A stretch of DNA of 64,000 bases from assembly GCA_001662425.1 (NCBI GenBank), contig BDDC01000045.1, positions 71,804 to 135,803 on the forward strand. The letters are read 5' to 3'. Source of the stretch: Chlamydomonas sphaeroides (Eukaryota; Chlorophyta; Chlorophyceae; Chlamydomonadales; Chlamydomonadaceae). Of this stretch, positions 33,860 through 42,804 are shown in pieces. Numbering within the stretch: the first letter of the stretch is position 1; every line of letters begins with the position of its first letter. The position numbers and the translations under genes are program-made. Under the pieces are notes generated by a model, which saw only the letters and a list, made by a program, of their open reading frames with translations, did no database searches and was not told the DNA's origin.

Positions 33860-36800
33860 ATGCCCACGCAGGGTGCGGGCCACAGCAAGAGGCAAGCTGC
33901 GGTGTCGTTGCCATCAACTTCTGCACGTCAGGGTGTCGCCGCTGGCGATGCCACTGTCCCGCAGCGTCCGACAGCGGCGCTGCGGTTGGGCGGCAGTCCT
34001 ATGCCTGCTGCCGCGACCGCCGTCCCGCCCAGCAGCGTCCCGTTGAGGTGCGCCCCCCGCCGCCCCTCACACCGCACAGCTCCCCGATCCACGCACCTTG
34101 CCGCCGCCATGCTGCAGGCCTGCCATGTCCCGGCCGGCCGCCCCTGCCCAATGCCCGCCCCTGCTCGGCTTGCGCAGCCGCCCTTAACACATCCATACCC
34201 ATACGTCGCTCCCCAATCAGGACCAGCTCCAAGCGCCTCTCCTCGGGACGCGCTGACAGAGCCAGCGGGGCCTCTCTGACCACCTCCACCTGCGGGCCCT
34301 TTACGGCCGCCTCGGCACAGGAGACCACCATCACCACCATCAGCGGCTACGAGGACACGGGCCCCTGCCTTCTGAGCTCCCGTGCAGAGCTGGACAGCCA
34401 GTTCCTGGACCCCTCGGAGCAGGAACAAAAAGAACAAGAGGGGCACACCACCGCAGCAGCCCGGCCCTCGCCCAACCCGGCGGCCGGCAGGGCCGCGAGC
34501 ACCAGCGCCTCGGGCACCGCACCCGGCGCAAGCTCGGAGCGCAGCACAGCCTCGCGCCCGCCGCCCTCGCCGCTGCGGTCGCCTAGCGTCGCGCTGGCAA
34601 AAATCAGCGACTCGCTGCGCGTCCTCTTCGGCGGCGCTGCATACGGCGCTGCGGCGCCGCCGGCGGCCTCCGCCGGCGGCGACCGGCGCGCCGGCGGCGG
34701 CCGGGTGAGCATGAGCGAATGCGGCGCGGCGCACTCAACCCGCGGCGCTCGCCCCCAGCAACACGCCCACAGCGGCGAGCACGACGCTACCCTGCTCCGC
34801 GACGTGGCAGGCAGCATTGTGGCGCCTCCCAGCGGACCGCACGCTGGCCGGGCGGCGTTGGCGGTGTCGCACCCGGGCACGCTGCCGGCGCCGGCGCTGC
34901 CCAGCCCCACCAGCGCCAGCGACGGCCAGGGGGCGGCGTCGCGACGGCCGCGGCTCGTGCAGCGGGGTCAGGTGCACCCGCTGGCGTCAGGGCACAGCAC
35001 TGCGGCGGCGCAGGAGCTTTCGGTGAGTGAAGGCGGCGCACGGGTGGGCCGCAGGAGGGTTGTGGTAAGGTCCGCTGGGGATGCGCGGGGCTGTGAAGCT
35101 TGGCGGCCTGATCCCTCCGGCGGTGCGCCACGCCGCTGCAGGCGCCCACGCCCGGCAACACGGCCTCCATGAACTTGGAAGAGGACGCCGCCGGGCCCCT
35201 GTCGGGGCCCCTCAGCGGCCTCCTGGGGCGGTTGCTGGGCGTCGGAGGGGGCGCTGGCGCCAGCGGCGGCCCCACCTCCAGCAGCACCTTGGGGCCTACG
35301 TCTGCGCACGCTGGGCCAGTCTCGACCTCCTCTCAGATGAGCCGAGCGCCCAACACCTCGGTGGACGGCGCCAGGCTGCCCGCGGCGGCGACCGCCAGCA
35401 TGGTTGAGTCGTCCGGCTGGCCCCGCCAGCGCCCGACCTCCGGCCGCTCAACATCCGCGGCGGCGCCGCTGCGGCTGGCGGCGCCCTCGGCGCTGAGCGC
35501 GCCGGGAGCGGCGCCCGCTGACGGGCAGCCGGCAGCAGTCCGGCCGGCCTCACTGCCGCTGACGGGGCGCAGCGGCTCGGGCGCGGACACGGTTTTCGCC
35601 TCCGCCGCTGCAGGGCACGGCCCCAGCAGCCTCCTCACGCACAGCCGTGCCCGGCAGCCCAGCGAAGCCCAGCACATGAGCGGCAGCATGCAGGCCGAGG
35701 GCAGCGCCTCCACGGTCGCGCTCAGCGCCCTGCCGCCCGGCTCGCTGCGGCGCTGGCTGCCCGACTCGACTGTGGGCCGCAGCGGCAGCCGGCGCACGCG
35801 GAAGCCCGCCAGTGACGGCGAGACCACCGCCTCGCGGCGGGCCAGCACCGCTGTGTCGTGGGCTAGCTCGGGCAATGCGCTGCGGCGCTCTCGGTCCTTC
35901 ACGGCCGGAGTTGACAACGCGGCCGACTTTGATGACCTCAGCGACGAGTCCGGCAGCTACAGCAGCCTCTCGGACAGCAGCCAGAGCCGCGGTGGCGCCG
36001 CAGCGGGCCGGGGCCCCGGCCGGGGCTCCGACCGCTTGAGGTGGCTAGCCGCGAGTGGCTTGGGGAACGCCAGCAGCCGCAAGGTGCGCGCCTGGCAGCA
36101 GCAGGCGCCGCCGCTACAGCGCATCTTCCAGGCCGCGGCAGAGGTGCGCGCAAGCGGCGGCGGTGCTGTAGGCCGCGCCGTGGCGCCGCAGGCCACAGGC
36201 GGTGCGCCCCTGCGCAGCCCCTCCCGCGCGGCACCAGGCGACGGCCGCCGCGCAGCCATCCGTGCCGCTCCCCTCGCCGCTGCCATCGAGCTCCTCTCGC
36301 CAACCACCCACAGCCGGAAGGTGCTGGGTGGCCCGTCACGTGCCGGCCTGGTGTTGGCGCAGCCAGGCGACATGCCCGGTGGCGGCGTGCGCGGCGCCGC
36401 AGGGCCGCTGACGTCCCGCGAGGCGGAGCCGCGCAGTGCCCCGCCGCCTCCGGCCCACGCGGCGCCGGCGGCGGTGCAGCGGCTGCGCAACCCCAGTCTG
36501 CGCCGCTGGAGCTACACAGAGGGCACTGACACGCCCAAGCATGACAGCGGAGAAGCCGCCGACAGCCAGCCGGCGCCTGCTTCAGCCGCGCCCACGGCCA
36601 CGGCCGGCATCTTTTCTGCAGAGGGCCAGGCCGACAGCCCCGCCGACGTCAGCGCGCCGCTGCCACCGCCGCCGCCGTCGCCGCACCTGGCGGCGCGCCG
36701 CTCGACCGCGCTGCTGGCGGCGTCGCCGGGCCCCGCGCGGCGCAGCCCCTTTGCCGCCGCCATCGAGCTGCTTCAGCCCAGCGCCCGCTCCTGGCGCACC

Positions 36801-37508
36801 TCCTCACTCTCCTCGGACGGGGCCCCCGGCGGCGTCGCCACCATCAGCCAAGGCGCAGGGTTGCGGGCCAAGCAGCGGCAGGCCCAGGTTCACTGGGTCG
36901 TACAGGGCCCGGGCGAGGGGCCTGCTGTCAGGGCGGGGTCGGGGGTGCTGAGGGGTGGGCTGAGCGCCGGCAGCTCCGCGGCGGCGTTGCGCGCGGGCTC
37001 GGGGCCGGCGGCGCCAGTCGGGCTTGCGGGCCAGTACGGCCTAGAGACGATCCAATCGGCCGTGTCTTCGGGCTCGCTGGCACACACGAGTGGCGGCGGC
37101 GGCGGCGGCAAGGGCACCGCTGGGGCGGAGGCGCTTGGCGGAGGCAATGGGCCCTGGCGCGGTGCGGCGGCCGCCTCGGACCCGCCGGTGGAGGCTCCTG
37201 GCGCGGGCAGCGATGTGCTGAGTGAGGCGATCCAGATGCTGCAGAACAGGCAGCAGCAACCGGGCGGCGGTCGCAGCCGCAGCGGCGCCGCTGGCTTGGG
37301 AGCGGCGGGCGCCGGGCCGTTTGGCCCGCTGAGCGCGGCGCTGACGGCGCTGCAGGCGCAAGCGCAGGCGCAGGGCTCGGTGCCGGTGAGGCACAACCCG
37401 CGAATGAGCGTGCAGCTGCCGACGAGGACGCAGCCGGCGAGCGCGCAGCTGCGGGCGAGCTACGCGGGCGGCGAGGAGCATGTGCAGGGCGGGGGCCGTG
37501 CACGCTAG
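33860..37508 (+). CDS. Tandem disordered-protein family, member B
   Basis: Three exons (33860-34047, 34221-35022, 35142-37508) give 1,118 residues; the ATG at 33860 is the first that joins exon 2 in phase. The protein is Ser/Ala/Gly/Arg-rich and mostly disordered. It carries two copies of the family box: RRSRSFTAGVDNA (about 35887-35925) and RRWSYTEGTDTPK (about 36503-36541). It has repeated helix motifs: PLAAAIELLSP (about 36265), PFAAAIELLQP (about 36748), DVLSEAIQMLQ (about 37212) and PFGPLSAALTALQ (about 37318). Exon 2 has a short acidic/hydrophobic segment TISGYEDTGPCLLSS and a Gln/Glu patch. The start of exon 3 (GPLSGLLGRLLGVGGG) parallels the start of exon 2 in member A. Function unknown. 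The shared intron position and order of motifs with member A support common descent. Confidence 0.65.
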
Positions 37509-37820
37509 GCGCAGCGGACCGGCGTTGGTGCCGAGACAACGAGTCGAGTACCGGTACAGTGGGCAAAGAGCCGAAGAGCCTTTTTCCTGTGCCACGGCTA
37601 GGCGTGATGTGCCGGTGTTGTGATTGTGCCTATGCTTTCATGTTGCTTGAAGTTGGATGCATTCTTAAGTGTGAGGGCTTGAATGGGGCCGGCCAGTCAC
37701 GGAGAGCACCTAGAGTGCTCCAGGCCTCCCTGGCATTGTTTGGTGGGGCCCACCTGACGCGCGCGTTTGATGTGTTGCCGCCATTTATGGCAGCCGCATC
37801 CCTTCTTGTTGTGACCAAAA

Positions 37821-38020
37821 GTACGTGCACGTTCCTGTGGCGGGAGGCCTCGAGCGAACTGGGGCCGGTGATGCAACCAGGGGAGATCTCCCCTGGATGC
37901 GACGTTGCGAAGTTGGGCGGAGGATACTTGGCGAACGATTAGCAAGCCGCAAGGTACACATGCAGTCCAAGTTCCTGCACTGAGTCTTGGGATGTTGTGG
38001 AGGGGGCCCATGGATGGCTG
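37821..38020. repeat. Direct repeat, left copy (~200 bp)
   Basis: Starts gtacgtgcacgttcctgtgg and ends ccatggatggctg. It is nearly identical to 38104-38303, 283 bases downstream, with scattered substitutions. A short piece of the unit (aactggggccggtgatgcaa) is present again at 38021-38040, between the copies. Confidence 0.9.
37877..37896. repeat. Perfect 20-bp palindrome, left copy
   Basis: Half-site ccaggggaga is followed directly by its reverse complement, with no spacer. The same 20 bases recur in the right copy of the direct repeat. Confidence 0.95.
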
Positions 38021-38103
38021 AACTGGGGCCGGTGATGCAACGAACGGTTGTCGCTTGCCTCCCCTCGACCTTCGCCTCCATCCCATCCCTCGGGCCGTCG
38101 CAC

Positions 38104-38303
38104 GTACGTGCACGTTCCTGTGGCGGGAGGCCTCGAGCGAACTGGGGCCGGTGATGCAGCCAGGGGAGATCTCCCCTGGATGCAACGTTGCGAAGTTGGG
38201 CGGAGAATACTTGGCGAACAATCAGCAAGCAGCAAGGTACGCATGCAGTTCAAGTTCCTGCACTGAGTCTTAGGATGCTGTGGAGGGGGCCCATGGATGG
38301 CTG
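38104..38303. repeat. Direct repeat, right copy (~200 bp)
   Basis: Second copy of the block at 37821. Differences are point changes, for example gcaaccagg/gcagccagg and gcgacgttg/gcaacgttg. Confidence 0.9.
38160..38179. repeat. Perfect 20-bp palindrome, right copy
   Basis: Identical palindrome to 37877-37896, kept intact although bases on either side differ between the two copies. Confidence 0.95.
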
Positions 38304-39084
38304 GACCATGGCTGCCTCTGCAACCTGGGTCGGGTTGGGGCTCAGTTGGGGGAAGGGGACGGGGCGGGGTACGGGTGGAGTGCCGAAAAAGCGCCACTGC
38401 AGGAACCTGCCCAGCTGGACCGAGCCAAGACATAGCGAGCAATTGGCTCTACAACGTGTAAAGGACAACTTTTACCTCTTCCTCTTACCTTCCTCTTACC
38501 AGACGCAGTCCGGCAGAAGCACGCGCAGCAAACCGCGCGACAACAACGACTGGCCCCTTACCGCATTCCCTTACCTTCGCTTGAGCTCTGTCAAGTCAGG
38601 GAGCGGCCAGCAGCGCAACGCGGGTGAGGTCACAATCGCCCCGCGCCTACATGCGAGCAGACGCCCAAGGGAGGCATATAGTAACGTATAAACTGAACAT
38701 TTGCGCCGTCTGTCAGGAACAAGAGCGACACACCACGCCAGTAGTGTACGCGAATGTCAGCGAGCTTGACTGCTCACGTTGCCCGGGGGCGCAGCTGACA
38801 TCTGAGGGAGACGCCAGCTTGGGGACATAGCTTCCCGTAGTCGGCTAGGCCTGGTGCGCTGGTGCGCATCGCGTGCCCATGTTTAGGCGGAATGGCTCTG
38901 GGCGGCGGACTCCAGCCTCGCACAGTGAGGTAGGCATGCTCGCCCAGCCCGGACAAGGTGGAATAGCTGTCTGCTCTGCTGCTCGGCGTCTAGCCTGCTT
39001 GCACGTCGAGCAACCGCCCGCGCTTGCACACCACGCTGTCCGCCCAGCCTTTGAACCTGCCCACGCCCTCCCCAGCAGTCCTCC

Positions 39085-41661
39085 ATGTTGGCGATCCTAC
39101 GCGGGCTGCTGGGGCTCTGCGGATCCGCCCGGGCTGACCAAGACACGGCCGTTGGCAAGGTGCGGCGCGCCCACCCGCCCTGCCAGCGTCCACTCCTTGT
39201 GGCCACGAGCCCAAGCAGCCATGCTGGCCTTTGGCGCGCAAGGCCCGGTGGTTGTCACAACCATGCCGCTTGCTACAAGCAGGCGTGTTACAGGCTCGTC
39301 ACACGTCTCCGCACGCAACCTCGCTTCTCAGCACGCTCCTCTGACGCCCTGCACATCCCTGCCCCGACCCCTCACTCCCCACCCCAGCTGACGCCCGAGT
39401 CCAGCTGGCCCGCCGCCGGCGTCGAGCCCCTGCCCTCCCGGCCTCACACGACCGATCGTGCCTCACCCACCGGCCGCTGGCACCACCCCTGCGAGCTCTC
39501 ACACAGCAGCGCCGGCAGCCGCGACAACGACAACGACGACGACGGCTCGAGCCCGCCCACGGCGCTGCGAGAGAGCAGCTGCTCCTACCCCGCGCCCATT
39601 AGCCTCGACGTCGAGCCGCTGCATCGGCGCTCGGGTCGCGCAGCCAGCCTGGCAGCCTCCCCGCACGACGGCGGCCGCTGGCGCAAGCCCGTGCCCATCT
39701 GGGAGCAGGACGCGCCCGGCTCGGAGCAGGACCACCTGGCCAGCTATGGCGACACCGCCACCACCGCCACCAACTCCTGGCAGGATGTGGACGACGGCCT
39801 CACGCCCAAGGGTGCCAAGCGCTCCAGCGCGCCCCACATGGCTCCCTGGGGCGACCGCCCCTCGCCGCCGACGCCGGCGCCCAAGGCCGAAAAGAAGCGG
39901 TTCTGGCTCATGGGCTCCAGCTTCAAGCGGCTGCCGCGGCCGGAGTCCAGCAAGTCAGCCATCGCGGCGGAGGCGGCCAGTGCGCAACGCGGCGGCGGCC
40001 GCCGGGCGGGGTTCGCGCCGGGCGTCCGGGGCGGAGGCGAGGAGGAGGAGGGCGGCAAGGGCGCAGGCGGCACAGCGGTGCAGCGGATGGTGACTGGTCG
40101 CCGCTTTGGTGTGGGGTCGGGGGAGCTTGGCGGGAATGCGGACTCGAGCGAGGGCGAGGAGCGGGAGCAGGAGGAGGTCGGCGCAGAGCGGAGCGGGCCG
40201 TCAGGGAAGAGCTCCGAGGGGCCACGCAGCGACGGTGTTGCAGGCCCCAGGGCCGCGCGGCCGGATGCGGTCATGGCGGCCGGGGTGCGGCAGCGGCAGC
40301 GGCTCGGGGCGCACGGCCGCCGCGAGCCATCGACGGCGCCTGGCTACGTGGCGTCCCGCAGCGACCTGTCCCGCGTCGCGGCGGCCATCAGCCAGGAGAG
40401 GGCCGACGGCGACAGCGGCTCCGTCGCCAGCGCGCTGCTCGACGCGTCGCTGCCCGGCGGCCCGCCGGCGGCGTCGCCGGCCCTTCCTCAGCCCGCGCCG
40501 CCGCCGACGCCCTCAGCCAAGCTGTCCGACGCTTCGGCCGTTTGCGACAGCGGCAAGCTGGCGCCTGGGCGCGCATCGCCGACACCTGCCGCCGCCGGTG
40601 GCGGCGAGGACACATCGCCGCCGTTGCGGGCGGCGACCGACGGCGCCGCCGCTGCCATGCCGCCGCGCAGTTGGCTGGCGCCCGTTGCGCTCGCATCGGC
40701 CTCCTCGCCCATCGACCAGCAGCGCGCAGCCTGCCGCCGCGTGTGCGAGCTGGCCTCGGAGGACAGTACCTGCAGTCCCCTCAGCACCAAGCAGCGCTCC
40801 AAGTCGTTCACGCTTGGCGAGATCGGCTTGCTAGGCGATGCGCCAAGCGAGCCCGACCACCCACCCAGCGGCGCCGCGACGGCGTCGGGCGTGGCGCCGC
40901 CGTGCGCTGCCGCCAAGCCACACACAGCGGCGCACAGGTTAGCAGGCGGCGCCGGCCACGTCGTCGCCGCCGCAGGCCGCAACACCGTTGCGGGAGCGGT
41001 CCTGGCCTCTGGCGCGGCGGTTGCGTTCCTACGGGAGCGCTTCGGCCCGACGGCGCCGCGGCGTGGTGCCGGCAGGGGCGTCAGCCACGATGGGGGCTGG
41101 GAAGGCCCGGAGGCAGACCAGCGGCCGAGCCACGGGCGCGCAGACCCCATCGCGAGCATGGTTCGGCTGCAGCCATCGGCCGAGGGCGACGTCCTGGCGG
41201 CCGGTGGCGCCGGCGGCTCGCGCGTCGGCGCCAGCCGTCGTGCAGGCAGCGAGGACGGCGGCGGGCAGGTGCCCGGGCCGGCGCCCGTGGGGGCGCGCAG
41301 CCGGCGCCGGCATAGCTGCGCCGGTCCAGGGGCGTACGGCTCCAAGGTGGGCTATGGCCCGTCGCTGCTCAGCTTCCGAGCAGGAGAAGACGAATCGTAC
41401 GCGGAGGTGCGGCCTGCTCCGTCGAGGGCCTTTGCCGCTGGCAGCGCTGCCCGCGCCCCATTCGGTGTGAGCAGCGGCGGGCAGGTGCCCGGCCCGGGCG
41501 CCGGCGCGGCGCTGGCGGCGCGGCGGCGCGTGTGGCGCGGCAGCGCCAGCGGCGGCGAGGTGGATGACATGCGCGCGCGGCGATCGCGGCAGATCCGGGC
41601 GGACCCGTTTGCGGCGGCGGTGTCGCTCATTGCGCTGCGGCAGGGGCAGGACGAGTCGTAG
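39085..41661 (+). CDS. Tandem disordered-protein family, member C
   Basis: Two exons (39085-39159 and 39388-41661, phase 0) give 782 residues; an exon further upstream is possible, since members A and B have longer N-terminal parts. Exon 1 encodes MLAILRGLLGLCGSARADQD, a short hydrophobic start. The rest is Ser/Ala/Gly/Glu-rich. Shared with A and B: the box KQRSKSFTLGEIG (about 40789-40829), a related RRRHSCAGPGAYGS (about 41301-41340), and the helix motif DPIASMVRLQP (about 41146) and DPFAAAVSLIALRQ at the very C-terminus (about 41602-41645). A short acidic EEEEGG stretch and EGEEREQEEVG occur in the middle. The divergence from A and B is larger than between A and B. No enzymatic domain is seen. 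Confidence 0.6.
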   Translation: MLAILRGLLGLCGSARADQDTAVGKVRRAHPPCQRPLLVATSPSSHAGLWRARPGGCHNHAACYKQACYRLVTRLRTQPRFSARSSDALHIPAPTPHSPPQLTPESSWPAAGVEPLPSRPHTTDRASPTGRWHHPCELSHSSAGSRDNDNDDDGSSPPTALRESSCSYPAPISLDVEPLHRRSGRAASLAASPHDGGRWRKPVPIWEQDAPGSEQDHLASYGDTATTATNSWQDVDDGLTPKGAKRSSAPHMAPWGDRPSPPTPAPKAEKKRFWLMGSSFKRLPRPESSKSAIAAEAASAQRGGGRRAGFAPGVRGGGEEEEGGKGAGGTAVQRMVTGRRFGVGSGELGGNADSSEGEEREQEEVGAERSGPSGKSSEGPRSDGVAGPRAARPDAVMAAGVRQRQRLGAHGRREPSTAPGYVASRSDLSRVAAAISQERADGDSGSVASALLDASLPGGPPAASPALPQPAPPPTPSAKLSDASAVCDSGKLAPGRASPTPAAAGGGEDTSPPLRAATDGAAAAMPPRSWLAPVALASASSPIDQQRAACRRVCELASEDSTCSPLSTKQRSKSFTLGEIGLLGDAPSEPDHPPSGAATASGVAPPCAAAKPHTAAHRLAGGAGHVVAAAGRNTVAGAVLASGAAVAFLRERFGPTAPRRGAGRGVSHDGGWEGPEADQRPSHGRADPIASMVRLQPSAEGDVLAAGGAGGSRVGASRRAGSEDGGGQVPGPAPVGARSRRRHSCAGPGAYGSKVGYGPSLLSFRAGEDESYAEVRPAPSRAFAAGSAARAPFGVSSGGQVPGPGAGAALAARRRVWRGSASGGEVDDMRARRSRQIRADPFAAAVSLIALRQGQDES

Positions 41662-42804
41662 GGTAGGGGGACATGTGCTTGTGAGCACACATGACCACGG
41701 TTGGCTGCGCGGTGTCGCGCCTTTTGGTGCGTGGGATGCGTTGTATTGAGGCTGGGCGATGGACTTGGACCCGACTGGTAGCGGTGGCGCTGTTTGCGTC
41801 TTGGGCACAGGGGCGATGAGGGGCCGCAATGGCCCCGACACGTGGGACGGCCGTGGGGCTGCGCGGCGATGGCGCGACAGCGGGTAGACGCGGCCGGCAT
41901 AGCGGGAGTGCCCAGCTGGAGCGGCGACGATGTGTGTGGCTGTGCGCCCGTGGTTGTGCGCCCGTGTGTCCTCAGTGCAGCGGGCCGGACTTGCTTGGAC
42001 ACAGGGGACTTGGAGAGCGGCAGATGTTGGCGACGAGACGTTGACCAGGCTGCCGGCGGCGGGCGGCAGGCGCAGCGGCGTGTATGTGCGGAGGCGCCCC
42101 TGCTGGCTGCAAGCCCCTGCTGAGCCACATTCATGTTTCAGATGTACCATATGTATCCTTTGCGTTTACGCTGGCAATAGCTTGTCAAGGCCTCGGCGGT
42201 GACGCTGGCTTGCCGTGAAGGCGGGCTGTACGAGGGCGCGGGTGTTGTGCTGCCAACAGTGACGCCGGAAGGGCTGACGGAGAGGCGAGGTGGTGACGCG
42301 TGCAGTTGGCGGTTGGCATCCGGGGTGGCCCTGGGATCATGTGGGATGTGCCTGAGGCGATTGCGCCATGGAGCACCCTGTGCAGTGCGGGACGGCCGTG
42401 TGCCTTAGCGTACTTTCGCTTTTGTGCCGACGACTGTGGTGGTGCAGCGTGATGCTGAGCAAGCTGCGCCTCGTAACCCTTGTGACCCTTGTGACGCTTG
42501 TATATGTGAGCAATGCGGCCGTGCAGCGCGTGCTGTGTGTGTCGCGCTGTGCGGCGGGATGCAACGCCTGTGATACGGCGGAGGCGTGGGGGGTGTGGGG
42601 TTGGTGCGGATACCTGGGATCCCGATTCATGCTGGCGGGCTGACTGGAGGCTGTAGCGGCCTGCAGGCACGGACAGAGCAAGGGCCGGCAGCTGGGCTAT
42701 TCTTGTGGACATTAGCTCCCTCGCAGTTGTAAATTCATTGCAAGCCGCGTGTTCCCAGCCCGTGCGTGCGACACACCCATCCCCCAGGGGCTTCTGCCCT
42801 GCCG
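41662..42804. other. Convergent spacer between member C and the TMEM186-like gene
   Basis: 1.1 kb with no supported exon. GT-rich and typical of an algal 3' UTR. A plus-strand TGTAA at 42728-42732 would give member C a 3' UTR of roughly 1.1 kb, ending almost at the stop of the convergent gene. Confidence 0.5.
42728..42732 (+). terminator. Putative poly(A) signal TGTAA for member C
   Basis: TGTAA in an AT-rich context (ttgtaaattcattg), the first I find downstream of the member C stop on the plus strand. Confidence 0.4.

Larger units (their letters stand above)
37509..39084. other. Spacer between members B and C with a duplicated block
   Basis: About 1.6 kb. The main structure is a 200-bp direct duplication (37821-38020 and 38104-38303), each with a perfect palindrome. 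The part 38440-38740 is AT-richer. The end must include the 5' region of member C, and an earlier exon for C is possible here. No exon I can support otherwise. Confidence 0.5.

Noticed and set aside
37559..38273. Short open frames across the direct repeats
   Set aside because: They exist because the repeat is duplicated; the copies differ in frame and carry no protein motifs.
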